A stretch of 64,000 bases of DNA from Mucilaginibacter cryoferens (GCF_014205845.1 NZ_JACHCR010000029.1:1-64000); one strand, 5' to 3'. Shown: positions 19,493 to 29,635, numbered from the stretch's first letter. The notes: generated from the letters alone by a model not told the origin. A program made the numbers and translations.

Positions 19493-21918
19493 TACTCACT
19501 CCGAAGACTTTTTACCGGATTTGTTAACGCTGCTTTGATGGATTGAAAACAGACAGTAGCAAACGCTATAAAAACGGCAAGGAAAGCCGATACGGCTATT
19601 ACCCACCATTGTATATTTTGGCGATAGGCAAAGCTTTGCAGCCATTGGTGCATGGCCAGCCAGGCCAGCGGCGTGGCCACCAAAATGGCTATGAGTACCA
19701 GTTTTATAAAATCCTTACTCAACATGGCTACAATGGTACTTATCTCGGCCCCTAATACTTTGCGGATGCCTATTTCTTTGCTCCGCTGTTCGGCGGCGTA
19801 TGCGGCAAGCCCAAAAAGACCAAGGCAGGCAATAACGATGGCCAACGTTGTAAATACTATAGCTATAGTCCCCATACGCTGCTCGGCGCGGTAGGTGGCA
19901 TCAAAATCCTCATCCATAAAAGAGTAGTTAAACTCGCGGTTAGGCGCTATTGATTTCCATTTGTTTTTGATAAGGCCCATCAGTGTGGTAATGTTGGCAG
20001 TGTTTACTTTTAAACTCAGCGCTCCCCTATCATCCCCGTACGCCAATGCAACCGGGGTAATGTTGGTTTTTAACGAATTGAAGTTAAAATCTTTTACAAC
20101 GCCAACTATCCGGTAGCCCTTCCAAATTTTGGCCATATTATCCTGCGGAACATACAGCATTTTGTTAATTGGGTCGGCCACGTTCATCAGTTTTGCCGCT
20201 GTTTCATTTATGATCATTGTGGCGGTATCGGTCCCCATTTGTTTATTAAAATTGCGGCCCTTTACCAGCTTTAAGCCAAGAGTACCTATATAATCTTCAT
20301 CAACCGTCCAGCTTTGCGCAAGCACTGCCTTCTTTTGGTCAAGGTTACGATCGGGGAACATACTGCTGCTGTTGCGGTAATCCATAGTTGGCAAAAAGCC
20401 CGTCATGGTGGCATTTATTACGCCGGGCAATTGTTTCACCTCGTTTTTGAACGTAACTGCCTGGTTACCCAAATCCCATGTACCGTGTACCACCATCACC
20501 TGATCACGTTTGTAACCCAAATCTTTGTGTTGGATAAATTGCAATTGGTTATAGATAACCAAAGTACCGATGATCAGAAAAATAGATATCGAAAACTGGA
20601 ATACCACCAAAAAGCTGCGGAGCCAGCTGCCTTTAAAGCCATTGGCCAGCTTACCCTTCAACACTTCAATGGGTTGGAAAGCCGACAGGAAGAAGGCGGG
20701 ATAAAAGCCTGCCAGGCAGCCGATGATTAATACAGCTACAAACATACCCGGCAATAACCAGGTAAGCGAGCTGATATTAAAGGAGAACGACTTATCGGCC
20801 ATGTCATTAAACACCGGCAAAAATAAATAAGCGATAATTATAGCCAGAACAGCCGCAATAAATGTTACCATTACCGATTCTGACAAAAATTGCAAAATGA
20901 GGTATTTCCTTGGCGATCCCAGTACCTTACGCACCCCAACCTCGCGCGCCCGGTTTGATGACCGCGCGGTAGATAGGTTCATGAAATTTACGCAGGCAAT
21001 AAGCAATATAAAAATAGCTACAGCAGTAAAGATGTACACGTACTGAATGTTGCCATTGGGTGCAAGTTCTGATACACAATTTGACATCAGGTGAATATCT
21101 TTTAACGCTATTAAGTTAAGCTGGTATTTATTACCTGCCTTTTCAAACTGATCGAAAGTAATATGTAGTATACTTTGCAACTGCGGCCCGGCATATTTGC
21201 GCATAAGCAATGGCAATTTCGCTTTAAATTTCTGCGGATCGGCCCCCTCACGCAACAAAACATAAGTATTAAAATTATTGCTGAACCAGGCATTTTCCTT
21301 ACTTTCTGCCAGCGTGCTCATAGATAAAAAGAAGCCGAAATTAAAGTGCGATTGCTTTGGAATATCTTTTATAACGCCGGTTACTTTATACAACACGCTA
21401 TCGTTAAACGTAAGTGTTTTACCCACAGCTTGTAAAGGGTCATTAAAATATCGCCTGGCAACGGTTTCGTTAATAACTACGGTATGAGGTTCAATCAATG
21501 CTTTTTGTGGGTCGCCGGCTATCATGGGTAGGGTAAAAACATCAAAAAGTGTAGCATCGGCAAACAGCATCTGGCTTTCCTTAATATTCTGGTTGCCTTT
21601 TTTTACGTTATTTCCTCCCTTGTTTATCAACCGAACGGTTTTCTCCACCTCGGGGATATCTGCAACCAAAGCGGCCCCCAATGGTGCCGGCGAACTGGCG
21701 TATGACTGGTCGTTGCCACCAAATTTTATATCATTATTAACCCTGTAAATCCTATCAGCCTTTATGTTATATCTATCGTAGCTTAACTCATCCACAACAT
21801 AAAAAATAATCAACAAACAGGTAGCCAGCCCCAAAGCCAGCCCCAAAACATTAATAAGCGTAAAGCCTATATTTTTCTTCAGCGTACGAAACGCCGTTTT
21901 AATATAATTTTTTATCAT
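19492..21918 (-). CDS. P8: double-FtsX (MacB-type) ABC transporter permease
   Basis: About 808 residues from MIKNYIKTAF. An upstream in-frame ATG at 21948 would add ten residues not seen in paralogues, so 21918 is preferred. Coupling motifs are AREVGVRKVLGSPRKYL and SKEIGIRKVLGAEISTI. The end is KAALTNPVKSLRSE. It belongs to a close subgroup with P9 and P12, which share YKVTGVIKDIP.QSHF in the first periplasmic domain, GSWLRSFLVVFQFSISIFLI-like sequence after the first FtsX block, and an AAYAAEQR segment before the second coupling motif. It lies in proposed unit B. The substrate is unknown. Confidence 0.9.
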   Translation of the reverse strand: MIKNYIKTAFRTLKKNIGFTLINVLGLALGLATCLLIIFYVVDELSYDRYNIKADRIYRVNNDIKFGGNDQSYASSPAPLGAALVADIPEVEKTVRLINKGGNNVKKGNQNIKESQMLFADATLFDVFTLPMIAGDPQKALIEPHTVVINETVARRYFNDPLQAVGKTLTFNDSVLYKVTGVIKDIPKQSHFNFGFFLSMSTLAESKENAWFSNNFNTYVLLREGADPQKFKAKLPLLMRKYAGPQLQSILHITFDQFEKAGNKYQLNLIALKDIHLMSNCVSELAPNGNIQYVYIFTAVAIFILLIACVNFMNLSTARSSNRAREVGVRKVLGSPRKYLILQFLSESVMVTFIAAVLAIIIAYLFLPVFNDMADKSFSFNISSLTWLLPGMFVAVLIIGCLAGFYPAFFLSAFQPIEVLKGKLANGFKGSWLRSFLVVFQFSISIFLIIGTLVIYNQLQFIQHKDLGYKRDQVMVVHGTWDLGNQAVTFKNEVKQLPGVINATMTGFLPTMDYRNSSSMFPDRNLDQKKAVLAQSWTVDEDYIGTLGLKLVKGRNFNKQMGTDTATMIINETAAKLMNVADPINKMLYVPQDNMAKIWKGYRIVGVVKDFNFNSLKTNITPVALAYGDDRGALSLKVNTANITTLMGLIKNKWKSIAPNREFNYSFMDEDFDATYRAEQRMGTIAIVFTTLAIVIACLGLFGLAAYAAEQRSKEIGIRKVLGAEISTIVAMLSKDFIKLVLIAILVATPLAWLAMHQWLQSFAYRQNIQWWVIAVSAFLAVFIAFATVCFQSIKAALTNPVKSLRSE

Positions 21919-22068
21919 TTCAATTGGTTCACTTGTTAATTGGTGCAAAGTCCATTAATCTTTGGTTCATTTGTTCATTCGTTTTTGGCGCAATGTTCAT
22001 TAATCGTAGGGCTGCTGCTGGCTTTTAAACCACCATGAACCGGTGAACAAATAAACCAATGAACGTTT
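21919..22068. repeat. GTTCATTGG-type imperfect inverted repeats between P8 and P9
   Basis: Repeats of GGTTCAnTTGTTnATTnG near 21920-21990 are matched in reverse complement by 22033-22064, which reads like GAACCGGTGAACAAATAAACC. The gap can fold into a long imperfect hairpin. Similar arms fill the gaps P12-P13 and P13-ATPase. Confidence 0.55.
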
Positions 22069-24477
22069 TTACTCACTTCTCAAACTTTTAACCGGGTTTG
22101 CAATCGCCGCTTTAACAGATTGAAAACTGATGGTTAAAAAAGCTATCAATATAGCTGTAGTACCTGCAATGGCCAATACCCACCATTGAATATCAATACG
22201 ATAAGCAAAATCCTGAAGCCACTTGTTCATCATAAACCAGGCTAATGGCGATGATATGGCAATAGCTATAAATACCAGCTTTATAAAGTCTTTTGACAAC
22301 ATACTAACGATTGTGGTTACACTTGCGCCCAAAACTTTACGAATACCAATTTCTTTATTACGCTGCTCTGCTGCATAAGCGGCAAGTCCCAATAAACCAA
22401 GGCAGGCTATTAAAATAGCTAATGTGCTAAAGGAGATAAATATCTCGCCAACACGCTGCTCTGAGCGGTAAGATGCATCATAATCCTCATCCATAAACGA
22501 ATAGCTCATATGCTGATTAGGCGATAGTTCTTTCCACTTATTTTCTATCTGTCCCATCAGTTTGGTAACGTTGGTTGTTTTAATTTTAAGGCTTATAGCA
22601 CCACGGTCTTCGGCGTAGGCCAATACCACCGGCGTAACTTTATGTCTCAATGAATTAAAGTGAAAATCTTTTATTACACCCACTATATGATAAGGCTGAA
22701 TACCGTAACTATCGCGGTATACCGTTCTATCCAGCGGGTGTTTTTCGCCATAGGCTTTTACAAAGGCTTCGTTAACAATGATGGCGGCGGTGTCGGTAGC
22801 CATTTGTTTGTTAAAGTTGCGCCCGTTTGCCATTTTAATGTCCATGGCTTTGATATAATCTTCATCAACCGGCCAAAATTCCGTCAACACATCTTTTTTG
22901 ATATCAATTGTTCTATCCGGAAATAAGCCCGTCACGTTACGATCTTCACCCGTTGGCAGGTATGTAGACATGGTGGCGCTTACTACACCAGGTAATTGTT
23001 TCAATTCCTGTTTAAGGATACTGGCTTGTTTACCCAATACACCTGTATTTTTGATCACCAATACCTGGTTCCTGTCGAAACCGAGACTTTTGTTTTGAAT
23101 ATAGTTTAGCTGATTATAAATTACAATTGTACCGATTATCAGAAAAATAGAGATCGAAAACTGAAAAACCACCAGGAAACTCCTGAGGAAACTACCTTTA
23201 AACCCAGTCGCCATTTTACCTTTTAATACATTAATAGGTTTAAACGCCGACAGGAAGAATGCGGGATACGAACCTGCCAAAAAGCCAATAACCAATACAA
23301 TAACCATTAACGATGGTACCAGCCAAGCCATTGATTGTTGGGTAAAAGCCAATTGTTTGCCTGCCATTTGGTTAAATACAGGCAATAATAAAACAGCCAG
23401 AAAAAGAGAAATTATTGTTGCCACAAATGTTACCAGGGTAGACTCTGTTAAAAACTGATAAACGAGATGCTTGCGCGCCGAGCCTAATACTTTACGTACC
23501 CCAACCTCCTTTGCCCGGTTTGATGACCGTGCCGTTGACAAATTCATGAAGTTGACGCAAGCAATCAACAAAATAAACAGGGCTATAACAGAGAATATAT
23601 ATACGTATTGTATGTTACCACCTTTATCAAGTTCAGATTGGCTGTTTACGGCCTTTAAATGTATATCTAACAATGGCGTTAATACAACTTTTAAGTAATT
23701 GCCGTTGGTAACCCATGCTTTGGGATCAAAAGAGTTTTTAATGTCGAGGCTGGTAATCTGGCTTTCCAGTTGCTTAATATCAGTACCCGGTTTAAGCAAT
23801 AAATAATTATGGATACCGCTAAAACCCCAGCCATGTACATTACTTTCGGGTAACGACGAAAACGATAAAAACAGATCGTACTTAAAATGCGATTGTGAAG
23901 GGATATCTTTAATAACGCCGGTAACTTTATAAATACTGGTATCGTTAATGGTTAACGTTTGCCCCACTACGTTTATCTTGTTAAAATATTTTTTAGCGGC
24001 GCTTTCGCTAATCACCGCTGTGTGTGGCTCTGTTAACGCATTTGTAGGGGTACCATCAACCATGGGTAATGTAAACACATCAAATATGTTCGATTCGGAA
24101 TAAACAATACTACGTTCCTGGATATTCTCCGTCCCTTTTTTGATATAAAACTTTTGGGGCGACCAAAACAACGCAGTAGTAGGAATTAGCCTGGCCACTT
24201 TCTCTATCTGCGAAAAATTACCCTTTAAAGCATCCATCAATGGCGCTGCCGTAGCTGCCGAAGAGCCTTCCCTCCCATTGAGTTTTACATTTTCGGTTAC
24301 TCTGTAAATCCTGTCGGCTTGGGTATTGTATTTATCATAGCTCAATTCATCTACCACATAAAATATAATGAGCAAGCAGGTAGCCAAACCAATAGAAAGG
24401 CCCAGCACGTTTATAGCCGTAAAGCCCTTGTTTTTCCAAAGGCTGCGGTAAGCTGTTTTGATGTAATTTTTCATCAT
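22069..24477 (-). CDS. P9: double-FtsX (MacB-type) ABC transporter permease
   Basis: An 802-residue permease beginning MMKNYIKTAY; the second ATG, 3 bp on, is equally possible. Coupling motifs are AKEVGVRKVLGSARKHL and NKEIGIRKVLGASVTTI, and the end is KAAIANPVKSLRSE. It is a close relative of P8 and P12, matching them even in parts of the periplasmic domains such as KKYFNKINVVGQTLTIND and the RNFNKQMATDTAAIIVNEA segment. This subgroup is split by P10 and P11 rather than lying in one block, so copies have moved or been reshuffled within the array. It is the second gene of proposed unit B. The substrate is unknown. Confidence 0.9.
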   Translation of the reverse strand: MMKNYIKTAYRSLWKNKGFTAINVLGLSIGLATCLLIIFYVVDELSYDKYNTQADRIYRVTENVKLNGREGSSAATAAPLMDALKGNFSQIEKVARLIPTTALFWSPQKFYIKKGTENIQERSIVYSESNIFDVFTLPMVDGTPTNALTEPHTAVISESAAKKYFNKINVVGQTLTINDTSIYKVTGVIKDIPSQSHFKYDLFLSFSSLPESNVHGWGFSGIHNYLLLKPGTDIKQLESQITSLDIKNSFDPKAWVTNGNYLKVVLTPLLDIHLKAVNSQSELDKGGNIQYVYIFSVIALFILLIACVNFMNLSTARSSNRAKEVGVRKVLGSARKHLVYQFLTESTLVTFVATIISLFLAVLLLPVFNQMAGKQLAFTQQSMAWLVPSLMVIVLVIGFLAGSYPAFFLSAFKPINVLKGKMATGFKGSFLRSFLVVFQFSISIFLIIGTIVIYNQLNYIQNKSLGFDRNQVLVIKNTGVLGKQASILKQELKQLPGVVSATMSTYLPTGEDRNVTGLFPDRTIDIKKDVLTEFWPVDEDYIKAMDIKMANGRNFNKQMATDTAAIIVNEAFVKAYGEKHPLDRTVYRDSYGIQPYHIVGVIKDFHFNSLRHKVTPVVLAYAEDRGAISLKIKTTNVTKLMGQIENKWKELSPNQHMSYSFMDEDYDASYRSEQRVGEIFISFSTLAILIACLGLLGLAAYAAEQRNKEIGIRKVLGASVTTIVSMLSKDFIKLVFIAIAISSPLAWFMMNKWLQDFAYRIDIQWWVLAIAGTTAILIAFLTISFQSVKAAIANPVKSLRSE

Positions 24478-24481
24478 GACG

Positions 24482-24530
24482 GATAAATTCTAAATCCTAA
24501 TTTCTAAACTCTAAATAGAAAGCTAAATCT
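24482..24530. repeat. CTAAA-rich intergenic tract (P9-P10)
   Basis: TAAATTC, TAAATCC and TAAACTC units lie in the gap between P10 and P9, as in several other gaps of the array. Confidence 0.45.
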
Positions 24531-24575
24531 TATTAATAGCTTGTAAACAATTACCATTCAATAACTGCCAACTAC

Positions 24576-26966
24576 CTATTCACTTTTAAGGCTCTTAGCC
24601 GGATTAGCCGTTGCAGCTTTAATAGATTGTACACTTACGGTAACAAAGGCTATCGCGATAGCGCCAGCACCGGCAATGGTAAACACCCACCATTGAATAT
24701 CAATACGATAAGCAAAATTTTGCAGCCATTTACTCATAGCATACCAGGCCAGCGGCGATGCGATAATGGTTGCCACCAATACAAGTTTCATCAGATCTTT
24801 TGACAACAGGCCAACTATAGAGGTTACACTTGCACCCAATACTTTACGAATGCCTATTTCCTTTACTCTTTGCTCGGCAGTAAAAGTTACCAAACCAAAC
24901 AGGCCCAAACAGGCAATACAGATTGCCAGTATGGTGAAGATGAACAGAATGCTGCCCTGCTTTTGCTCTGATTGATATTGTTTGGCAAAATTTTGATCGA
25001 GAAAATGAAACTCTACCTTGTTTTCAATATCAAAACGACCGTATATTTTACTGATATAGCTTAACGTTGCCGGAATATTGCTTTTGCCGATGCGCACATA
25101 TAAATTATCCTCATCGTTTGCAACGGCAGGCATTTGCAATACCATAGGTGCAACCCGGTGTTGTAACGAGTAGGTATTAAAATCTTTTACCACGCCAATA
25201 ATGGTTTGCGATATTACGTTGCCCTTATCATCAACACCCGTACGAACCGATTTGCCAACGGCATCCTTCCAGCCCATTTCATTTACCAGGGTTTGGTTTA
25301 CAATAATGGATTCCTTTTGATCGGTAACCATTGATGGTGAAAAATTGCGCCCCTTCGCCATTTTTATTTGGAGTGTGGGAATAAAGTCTTCATCAATAAC
25401 CAGGTTCTCCACAATCTTCGATTCGGGATTTATTTTACCATCCGGGCCAAGGTTAAAATCGCCGCCACCTATGTTGTTATTACCAATGGGGTTCCCGGCT
25501 ACACCAACACTTTCCACAGCCGAATTTTGCAGCAATTGGGTTTTAATAGCCGCTATTTTGGTTCGGGCCGATTTGTCATGAATATGAAAAGTTAATACCT
25601 GTGCTTTGTTAAAACCAAGATCCTTGCTCATCACAAAGCTTAGCTGCTGATAGATAATGCACGATCCGGCTATCATCACGATGGTGACAATAAACTGAAA
25701 TACTACCAGCGACTTGCGGAATATGATGGTAGACGACTGGTTGCCTACCCGTCCTTTAATAGCCGAAATAGTGCGGAAACCAGACAAGAACAAGGCCGGG
25801 TATACCCCACTTAACAGGCCTGTTACTAATGAAAATAGCGCAAAGGCAATTACGGTTGGCGTAAGACCAAATTGAGTAAGGATTAATGTTTTGCCCGATA
25901 ACTGGTTGAAATATGGCAATGCAAATTGTATCAACACCCCGGCAACGGCAGTAGCTATAACCGTTAACAGAACAGATTCGGCAAAAAACATCAGCATCAA
26001 TTGTTTTTTGCTGGAGCCGATAACCTTGCGCACGCCAATTTCTTTCATCCTTACTGATGAACGTGCGGTTGCCAGGTTTACATAATTGATAACCGCTATT
26101 AACAGGGTAAGCAAAGCCACAATACCAAATACGTACACATAGGTAATGTTACCGTTGTTACCAATCTCGTAGTCAAGATTCGACTTTAGGTGAATATCAG
26201 TAAGTGGTTGCAATTCCAGCCTATACTTCATCGGGCCAAGATCACCTGTAAGATATTTTTTGTGGAACACTGCCGAACCAGCCTCAATCTTTTTAAAATC
26301 ATTATGATCTTTTAATAGCAGGTAAGTATATATTCCCGAATTGCCCCACCTATCGGTATAGCCCGACGGAAACGAGCGCAGCGCGGCAAACATAAAGTGC
26401 GAGTTTGCGGGCATATCGTCTATAACGCCGGTAACGGCATTTGGCTGCTCATTAATGGTAACCGTTTTATTTATGGCGCTTTCTGCATCGCCAAAAAGCT
26501 TAACTGCAAGTGTTTTGGTTAAAACTACTGTTTGTGGTTTAGATAGGGCTAAAACGGGATCGCCGGATAAAAAATGATAACTGAATATGTTGAATATACC
26601 ATTATCGGTAAAAAAAATGCCCCCTTCGTTTATCTGCTTATCATTGTAGGCTATTTTACCTCCGCCCTCGGCATCTATACGTGCAAACTCCTCAACTTCG
26701 GGATAATCTTTTTTTAATGCCGGCCCAAAAGGTGCCGAGGTAACGGCCAAATTAAACTTACCTCCATTCCACTCTCCATGCTGGGCAACACGAAAAACAC
26801 GATCGGCTTTGATGTTATAGCGGTCGTAGCTCCATTCATCGGCTACATATAAACTAATGAGCCAAAAAGCGGCTACTCCTATAGCAAGCCCGCTTACATT
26901 GATGATAGAAAAAACTTTATGCTTGATGAGGTTGCGCCAAGCTATTTTTATATAATTCTTCAACAT
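24576..26966 (-). CDS. P10: double-FtsX (MacB-type) ABC transporter permease
   Basis: A 796-residue permease. The first coupling motif is MKEIGVRKVIGSSKKQL and the second VKEIGIRKVLGASVTSI, with the ending KAATANPAKSLKSE. KVEFHFLDQNFAKQYQSEQK precedes the last block. The N-terminal helix contains GVAAFWLISLYV, where paralogues usually have ATCLL-like residues. It is probably the first gene of proposed unit B: the 293-bp gap upstream carries a perfect 10-bp dyad and a sigma-54-like element 34 nt before the start codon. The substrate is unknown. Confidence 0.9.
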   Translation of the reverse strand: MLKNYIKIAWRNLIKHKVFSIINVSGLAIGVAAFWLISLYVADEWSYDRYNIKADRVFRVAQHGEWNGGKFNLAVTSAPFGPALKKDYPEVEEFARIDAEGGGKIAYNDKQINEGGIFFTDNGIFNIFSYHFLSGDPVLALSKPQTVVLTKTLAVKLFGDAESAINKTVTINEQPNAVTGVIDDMPANSHFMFAALRSFPSGYTDRWGNSGIYTYLLLKDHNDFKKIEAGSAVFHKKYLTGDLGPMKYRLELQPLTDIHLKSNLDYEIGNNGNITYVYVFGIVALLTLLIAVINYVNLATARSSVRMKEIGVRKVIGSSKKQLMLMFFAESVLLTVIATAVAGVLIQFALPYFNQLSGKTLILTQFGLTPTVIAFALFSLVTGLLSGVYPALFLSGFRTISAIKGRVGNQSSTIIFRKSLVVFQFIVTIVMIAGSCIIYQQLSFVMSKDLGFNKAQVLTFHIHDKSARTKIAAIKTQLLQNSAVESVGVAGNPIGNNNIGGGDFNLGPDGKINPESKIVENLVIDEDFIPTLQIKMAKGRNFSPSMVTDQKESIIVNQTLVNEMGWKDAVGKSVRTGVDDKGNVISQTIIGVVKDFNTYSLQHRVAPMVLQMPAVANDEDNLYVRIGKSNIPATLSYISKIYGRFDIENKVEFHFLDQNFAKQYQSEQKQGSILFIFTILAICIACLGLFGLVTFTAEQRVKEIGIRKVLGASVTSIVGLLSKDLMKLVLVATIIASPLAWYAMSKWLQNFAYRIDIQWWVFTIAGAGAIAIAFVTVSVQSIKAATANPAKSLKSE

Positions 26967-27000
26967 AAGGCAAATGTTTAACGGTTATACCACCAATATA

Positions 27001-27015
27001 CTAAAACCCGTACCA
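27001..27015 (-). promoter_or_regulatory. Sigma-54-like promoter candidate for P10
   Basis: The minus strand reads TGGTACGGGTTTTAG, with 10 nt between GG and the -12 dinucleotide (AG instead of GC). It closely matches the P4 element TGGTATGTGTTTTACA. It ends about 34 nt before the P10 start codon. Confidence 0.4.
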
Positions 27016-27062
27016 ATCACATAAAATACTAATTATCAGCATATTGTAAACACATACGAAAT

Positions 27063-27093
27063 TATCAACCGTCCGCTATCGTACGGTTGATAC
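27063..27093 (-). promoter_or_regulatory. Perfect dyad, candidate activator site upstream of P10
   Basis: TATCAACCGT at 27063-27072 and ACGGTTGATA at 27083-27092 form a perfect 10-bp inverted repeat with a 10-nt spacer, the shape of a dimeric activator site. Its right half, GTACGGTTGATAC, is the core shared with the sites before P4 and the adaptor gene, but 2 nt shorter. The core lies about 67-79 bp upstream of the -24-like GG. Confidence 0.55.
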
Positions 27094-27113
27094 GCATAGG
27101 CGAACGTTTTATT

Positions 27114-27254
27114 GGGAGAGTAAAGATTTTGGGATTAAGGAACAAAAACAAAAAATAATTTCACCTGGCACATCAGGAATAAGACTATACAAGTTTTCAC
27201 GTTGGCCGAAACCCAAAAATCCTTATTCCTTGCTCTCCAAATCTTTACTCTCTC
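27114..27254. repeat. Inverted repeat with 14-bp perfect arms, end of unit A
   Basis: GAGAGTAAAGATTT at 27116-27129 is matched in reverse complement at 27239-27252, and weaker pairing continues inward through AAGGAA and TTCCTT. It starts just beyond the P11 stop codon and lies before the P10 control region. It may act as a terminator or be a small decayed mobile repeat; the 110-nt interior holds no gene. Confidence 0.6.
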
Positions 27255-27259
27255 AAAAA

Positions 27260-29629
27260 CTATTCACTTCTCAAACTTTTCACCGGGTTTGTCAAAGCCG
27301 CTTTTATCGCCTGGAAACTAATGGTAGCCAAGGCGATTAAAATAGCAACTCCACCGGCTATAGCCATTATCCACCAGTGCAGATCTACTCTGTAAACGTA
27401 TTCCTGCAACCAGTTATTCATCGCAAACCAAGCTATAGGAGATGCAATAACAATGGCTATTACTACAAGTACTAAAAAATCTTTAGAAAGCATGGTGGTG
27501 ATATTAGCCACACTTGCACCAAGCACTTTACGAATACCTATTTCTTTAATTTTTACCTGCGCGGTATAGGTTGCTAACCCAAACAGGCCAAGGCACGATA
27601 TAAATATGGCTATGCAGGCAAAGATGTTGAACAGCGTACCTGTTTGCTGCTCGGTTTTGTACATATTATTATATACATCATCCAAAAAATTGTATTCGTA
27701 CGGAAAATTGGCATTGTATTGCTGCCAGTATTTCCCTACAGCTTTTATAGCTGCCGGGGCATCTTTGCCGGTGGTTTTCACATACATTTGCCATGATGTT
27801 GGCCTGTAAGCAAATATGGATGGCTCGATGGCCTGCTTTAAGGATGCAAAGTGAAAATCTTTTACAATGCCTATAATAATGCCATTTAGATCATGTAGTT
27901 TAAAACGTTTCCCAATGGGATCTTTTATCCCGGCAAGTTTTACAGCGGTTTCGTTCAGTATAAAATGTGCAGTGTCGGATTTAGAACCGGTAAATCCCGC
28001 GCCTGCTACAAATTTGATTTTAAACAGGCTGATAAAATCTTTGTCGATGTTAAAAGGATGGATCAGGAAGCTTACATCGGGAGCTTTGCCGTCCCAGTCG
28101 GTATCGCCGGTAGTACTACCGCTGTTTACCACACTGTTGTCGCCCGTTGTTACTCCCAGTACTTCCCGTTGGGTAAGTAGTCCGGCCCTTATTGCTTCGT
28201 AGTGATCCTGCATGCCATGCATCTCTACCGAAAAGATATGTTCTCTATCGTAGCCCAATTGTTTCGATTGAATATAATTGAGCTGCCTGTTAATAATAAG
28301 CGTACCGATAATCAACCCAATAGAAAAAGCAAACTGGCACACCACCAAAACCTTCCTGAAGGTGGCATTCCCGGCTCCGGATATCTTACCTTTAAGCGCA
28401 CTAATCGGCTTAAATGACGAGAGCAATATAGCCGGGTAGATACTTGATGCCACCAGCGTAACAATAATAGTTAAAGCAATAACCTGCCAAACATTTGCAT
28501 TTAAAAGATCAAAATGCATTTGCTTGCCCGCAATATTATTATAAACCGGCATCACCGCATAAATAAGGCTAAAAGCCAGCAAAAGCGCGATTGCAAAACA
28601 CAGCACGGTTTCCATAATAAACTGGATGAACAGGTGTTTCCTATCGGCGCCGATAATTTTGCGAACGCTTACTTCTTTGGCACGCAGCATAGCACGGGCG
28701 GTTGAAAGGTTGATATAGTTGATGCAGGCTATCAGCAATATCAGCACAGCAACAATCGAAAATACTTTTACAATTTGCATCCCTGCTTGCGAACCATCCG
28801 GCTTGTACAAATGAATATCGGCCAATGGCTGCAACATAAACACACCGTCGGTAGGTTTTATACCCTGCTGGTGTGCCATGTGTATTTTGGTAAGCTTATC
28901 GCCGATGGCTTTTGTTGATGCATCGGGCCTTACCTGTAAAAAGGTTTGGGTATAGTAATTGCCCCAATCCTCATCCATCGATTTCCAGTAGCCTTTACCA
29001 TTGTACTGTTTCTTTTTAACGTTCATTGAAAACAGCATATCGCCGCTGATACTGGAATTAGCTGGAAAATCGACCAACACGCCCGATACCGTATAGGGAT
29101 CTTTACTATCGCCGGTAATGGTTTTGCCTATTGGATCGGCATCGCCAAAATATCTTTTAGCCGCACTTTCGGTTATAATAACCGATTGATCATTAGGGAA
29201 AGGCTGTTTGGCATTTCCTTTTAACAACTTATAATCAAACATGGTAAAAAAGGCATCATCTACATAAGCCAGCTTACCATAATCTTCCTTTAATAATTTA
29301 TCCTTATACCTAAACGTACCATAGTCATAACTTGTAATAACTCTTGCCGCGTTAACAACGCCCGGCACTTCCTTCAATGCAAAAAAAGCGACAGGCGCGG
29401 GCGCACCACCCCATACCTGTTTAGTTGCTCCACTGCCAATAGAGGCATTAACCTTATAAATCTCATCTACCCTGGTATTAAACTTATCATAACTCAGTTC
29501 ATCCTTAACCCAGATGAGTATCAGCATACCTACGGCCAATCCAATAGTAAGTCCGATGATGTTAATGGCGCTGTAAAACTTTTTGTTTACAAGGTTTCGC
29601 CAGGCAGTTGTAATGTAATTTCTAAGCAT
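27260..29629 (-). CDS. P11: double-FtsX (MacB-type) ABC transporter permease
   Basis: A 789-residue permease. The first coupling motif is AKEVSVRKIIGADRKHL, with serine replacing the glycine that is invariant in the other twelve. The second is IKEIGIRKVLGASVANI. The end is KAALTNPVKSLRSE. PYEYNFLDDVYNNMYKTEQQ comes before the last block. The first periplasmic domain is distinctive, with a tyrosine- and lysine-rich insert including KKKQYNGKGYWKSMDEDWGN. It is the last gene of proposed unit A and is followed by a long inverted repeat. The substrate is unknown. Confidence 0.9.
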   Translation of the reverse strand: MLRNYITTAWRNLVNKKFYSAINIIGLTIGLAVGMLILIWVKDELSYDKFNTRVDEIYKVNASIGSGATKQVWGGAPAPVAFFALKEVPGVVNAARVITSYDYGTFRYKDKLLKEDYGKLAYVDDAFFTMFDYKLLKGNAKQPFPNDQSVIITESAAKRYFGDADPIGKTITGDSKDPYTVSGVLVDFPANSSISGDMLFSMNVKKKQYNGKGYWKSMDEDWGNYYTQTFLQVRPDASTKAIGDKLTKIHMAHQQGIKPTDGVFMLQPLADIHLYKPDGSQAGMQIVKVFSIVAVLILLIACINYINLSTARAMLRAKEVSVRKIIGADRKHLFIQFIMETVLCFAIALLLAFSLIYAVMPVYNNIAGKQMHFDLLNANVWQVIALTIIVTLVASSIYPAILLSSFKPISALKGKISGAGNATFRKVLVVCQFAFSIGLIIGTLIINRQLNYIQSKQLGYDREHIFSVEMHGMQDHYEAIRAGLLTQREVLGVTTGDNSVVNSGSTTGDTDWDGKAPDVSFLIHPFNIDKDFISLFKIKFVAGAGFTGSKSDTAHFILNETAVKLAGIKDPIGKRFKLHDLNGIIIGIVKDFHFASLKQAIEPSIFAYRPTSWQMYVKTTGKDAPAAIKAVGKYWQQYNANFPYEYNFLDDVYNNMYKTEQQTGTLFNIFACIAIFISCLGLFGLATYTAQVKIKEIGIRKVLGASVANITTMLSKDFLVLVVIAIVIASPIAWFAMNNWLQEYVYRVDLHWWIMAIAGGVAILIALATISFQAIKAALTNPVKSLRSE

Positions 29630-29635
29630 ATTTTT

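Noticed and set aside
20314..20730. 138-codon plus-strand frame inside P8
   Set aside because: It is a shadow of P8; the histidine-rich translation looks like antisense coding.
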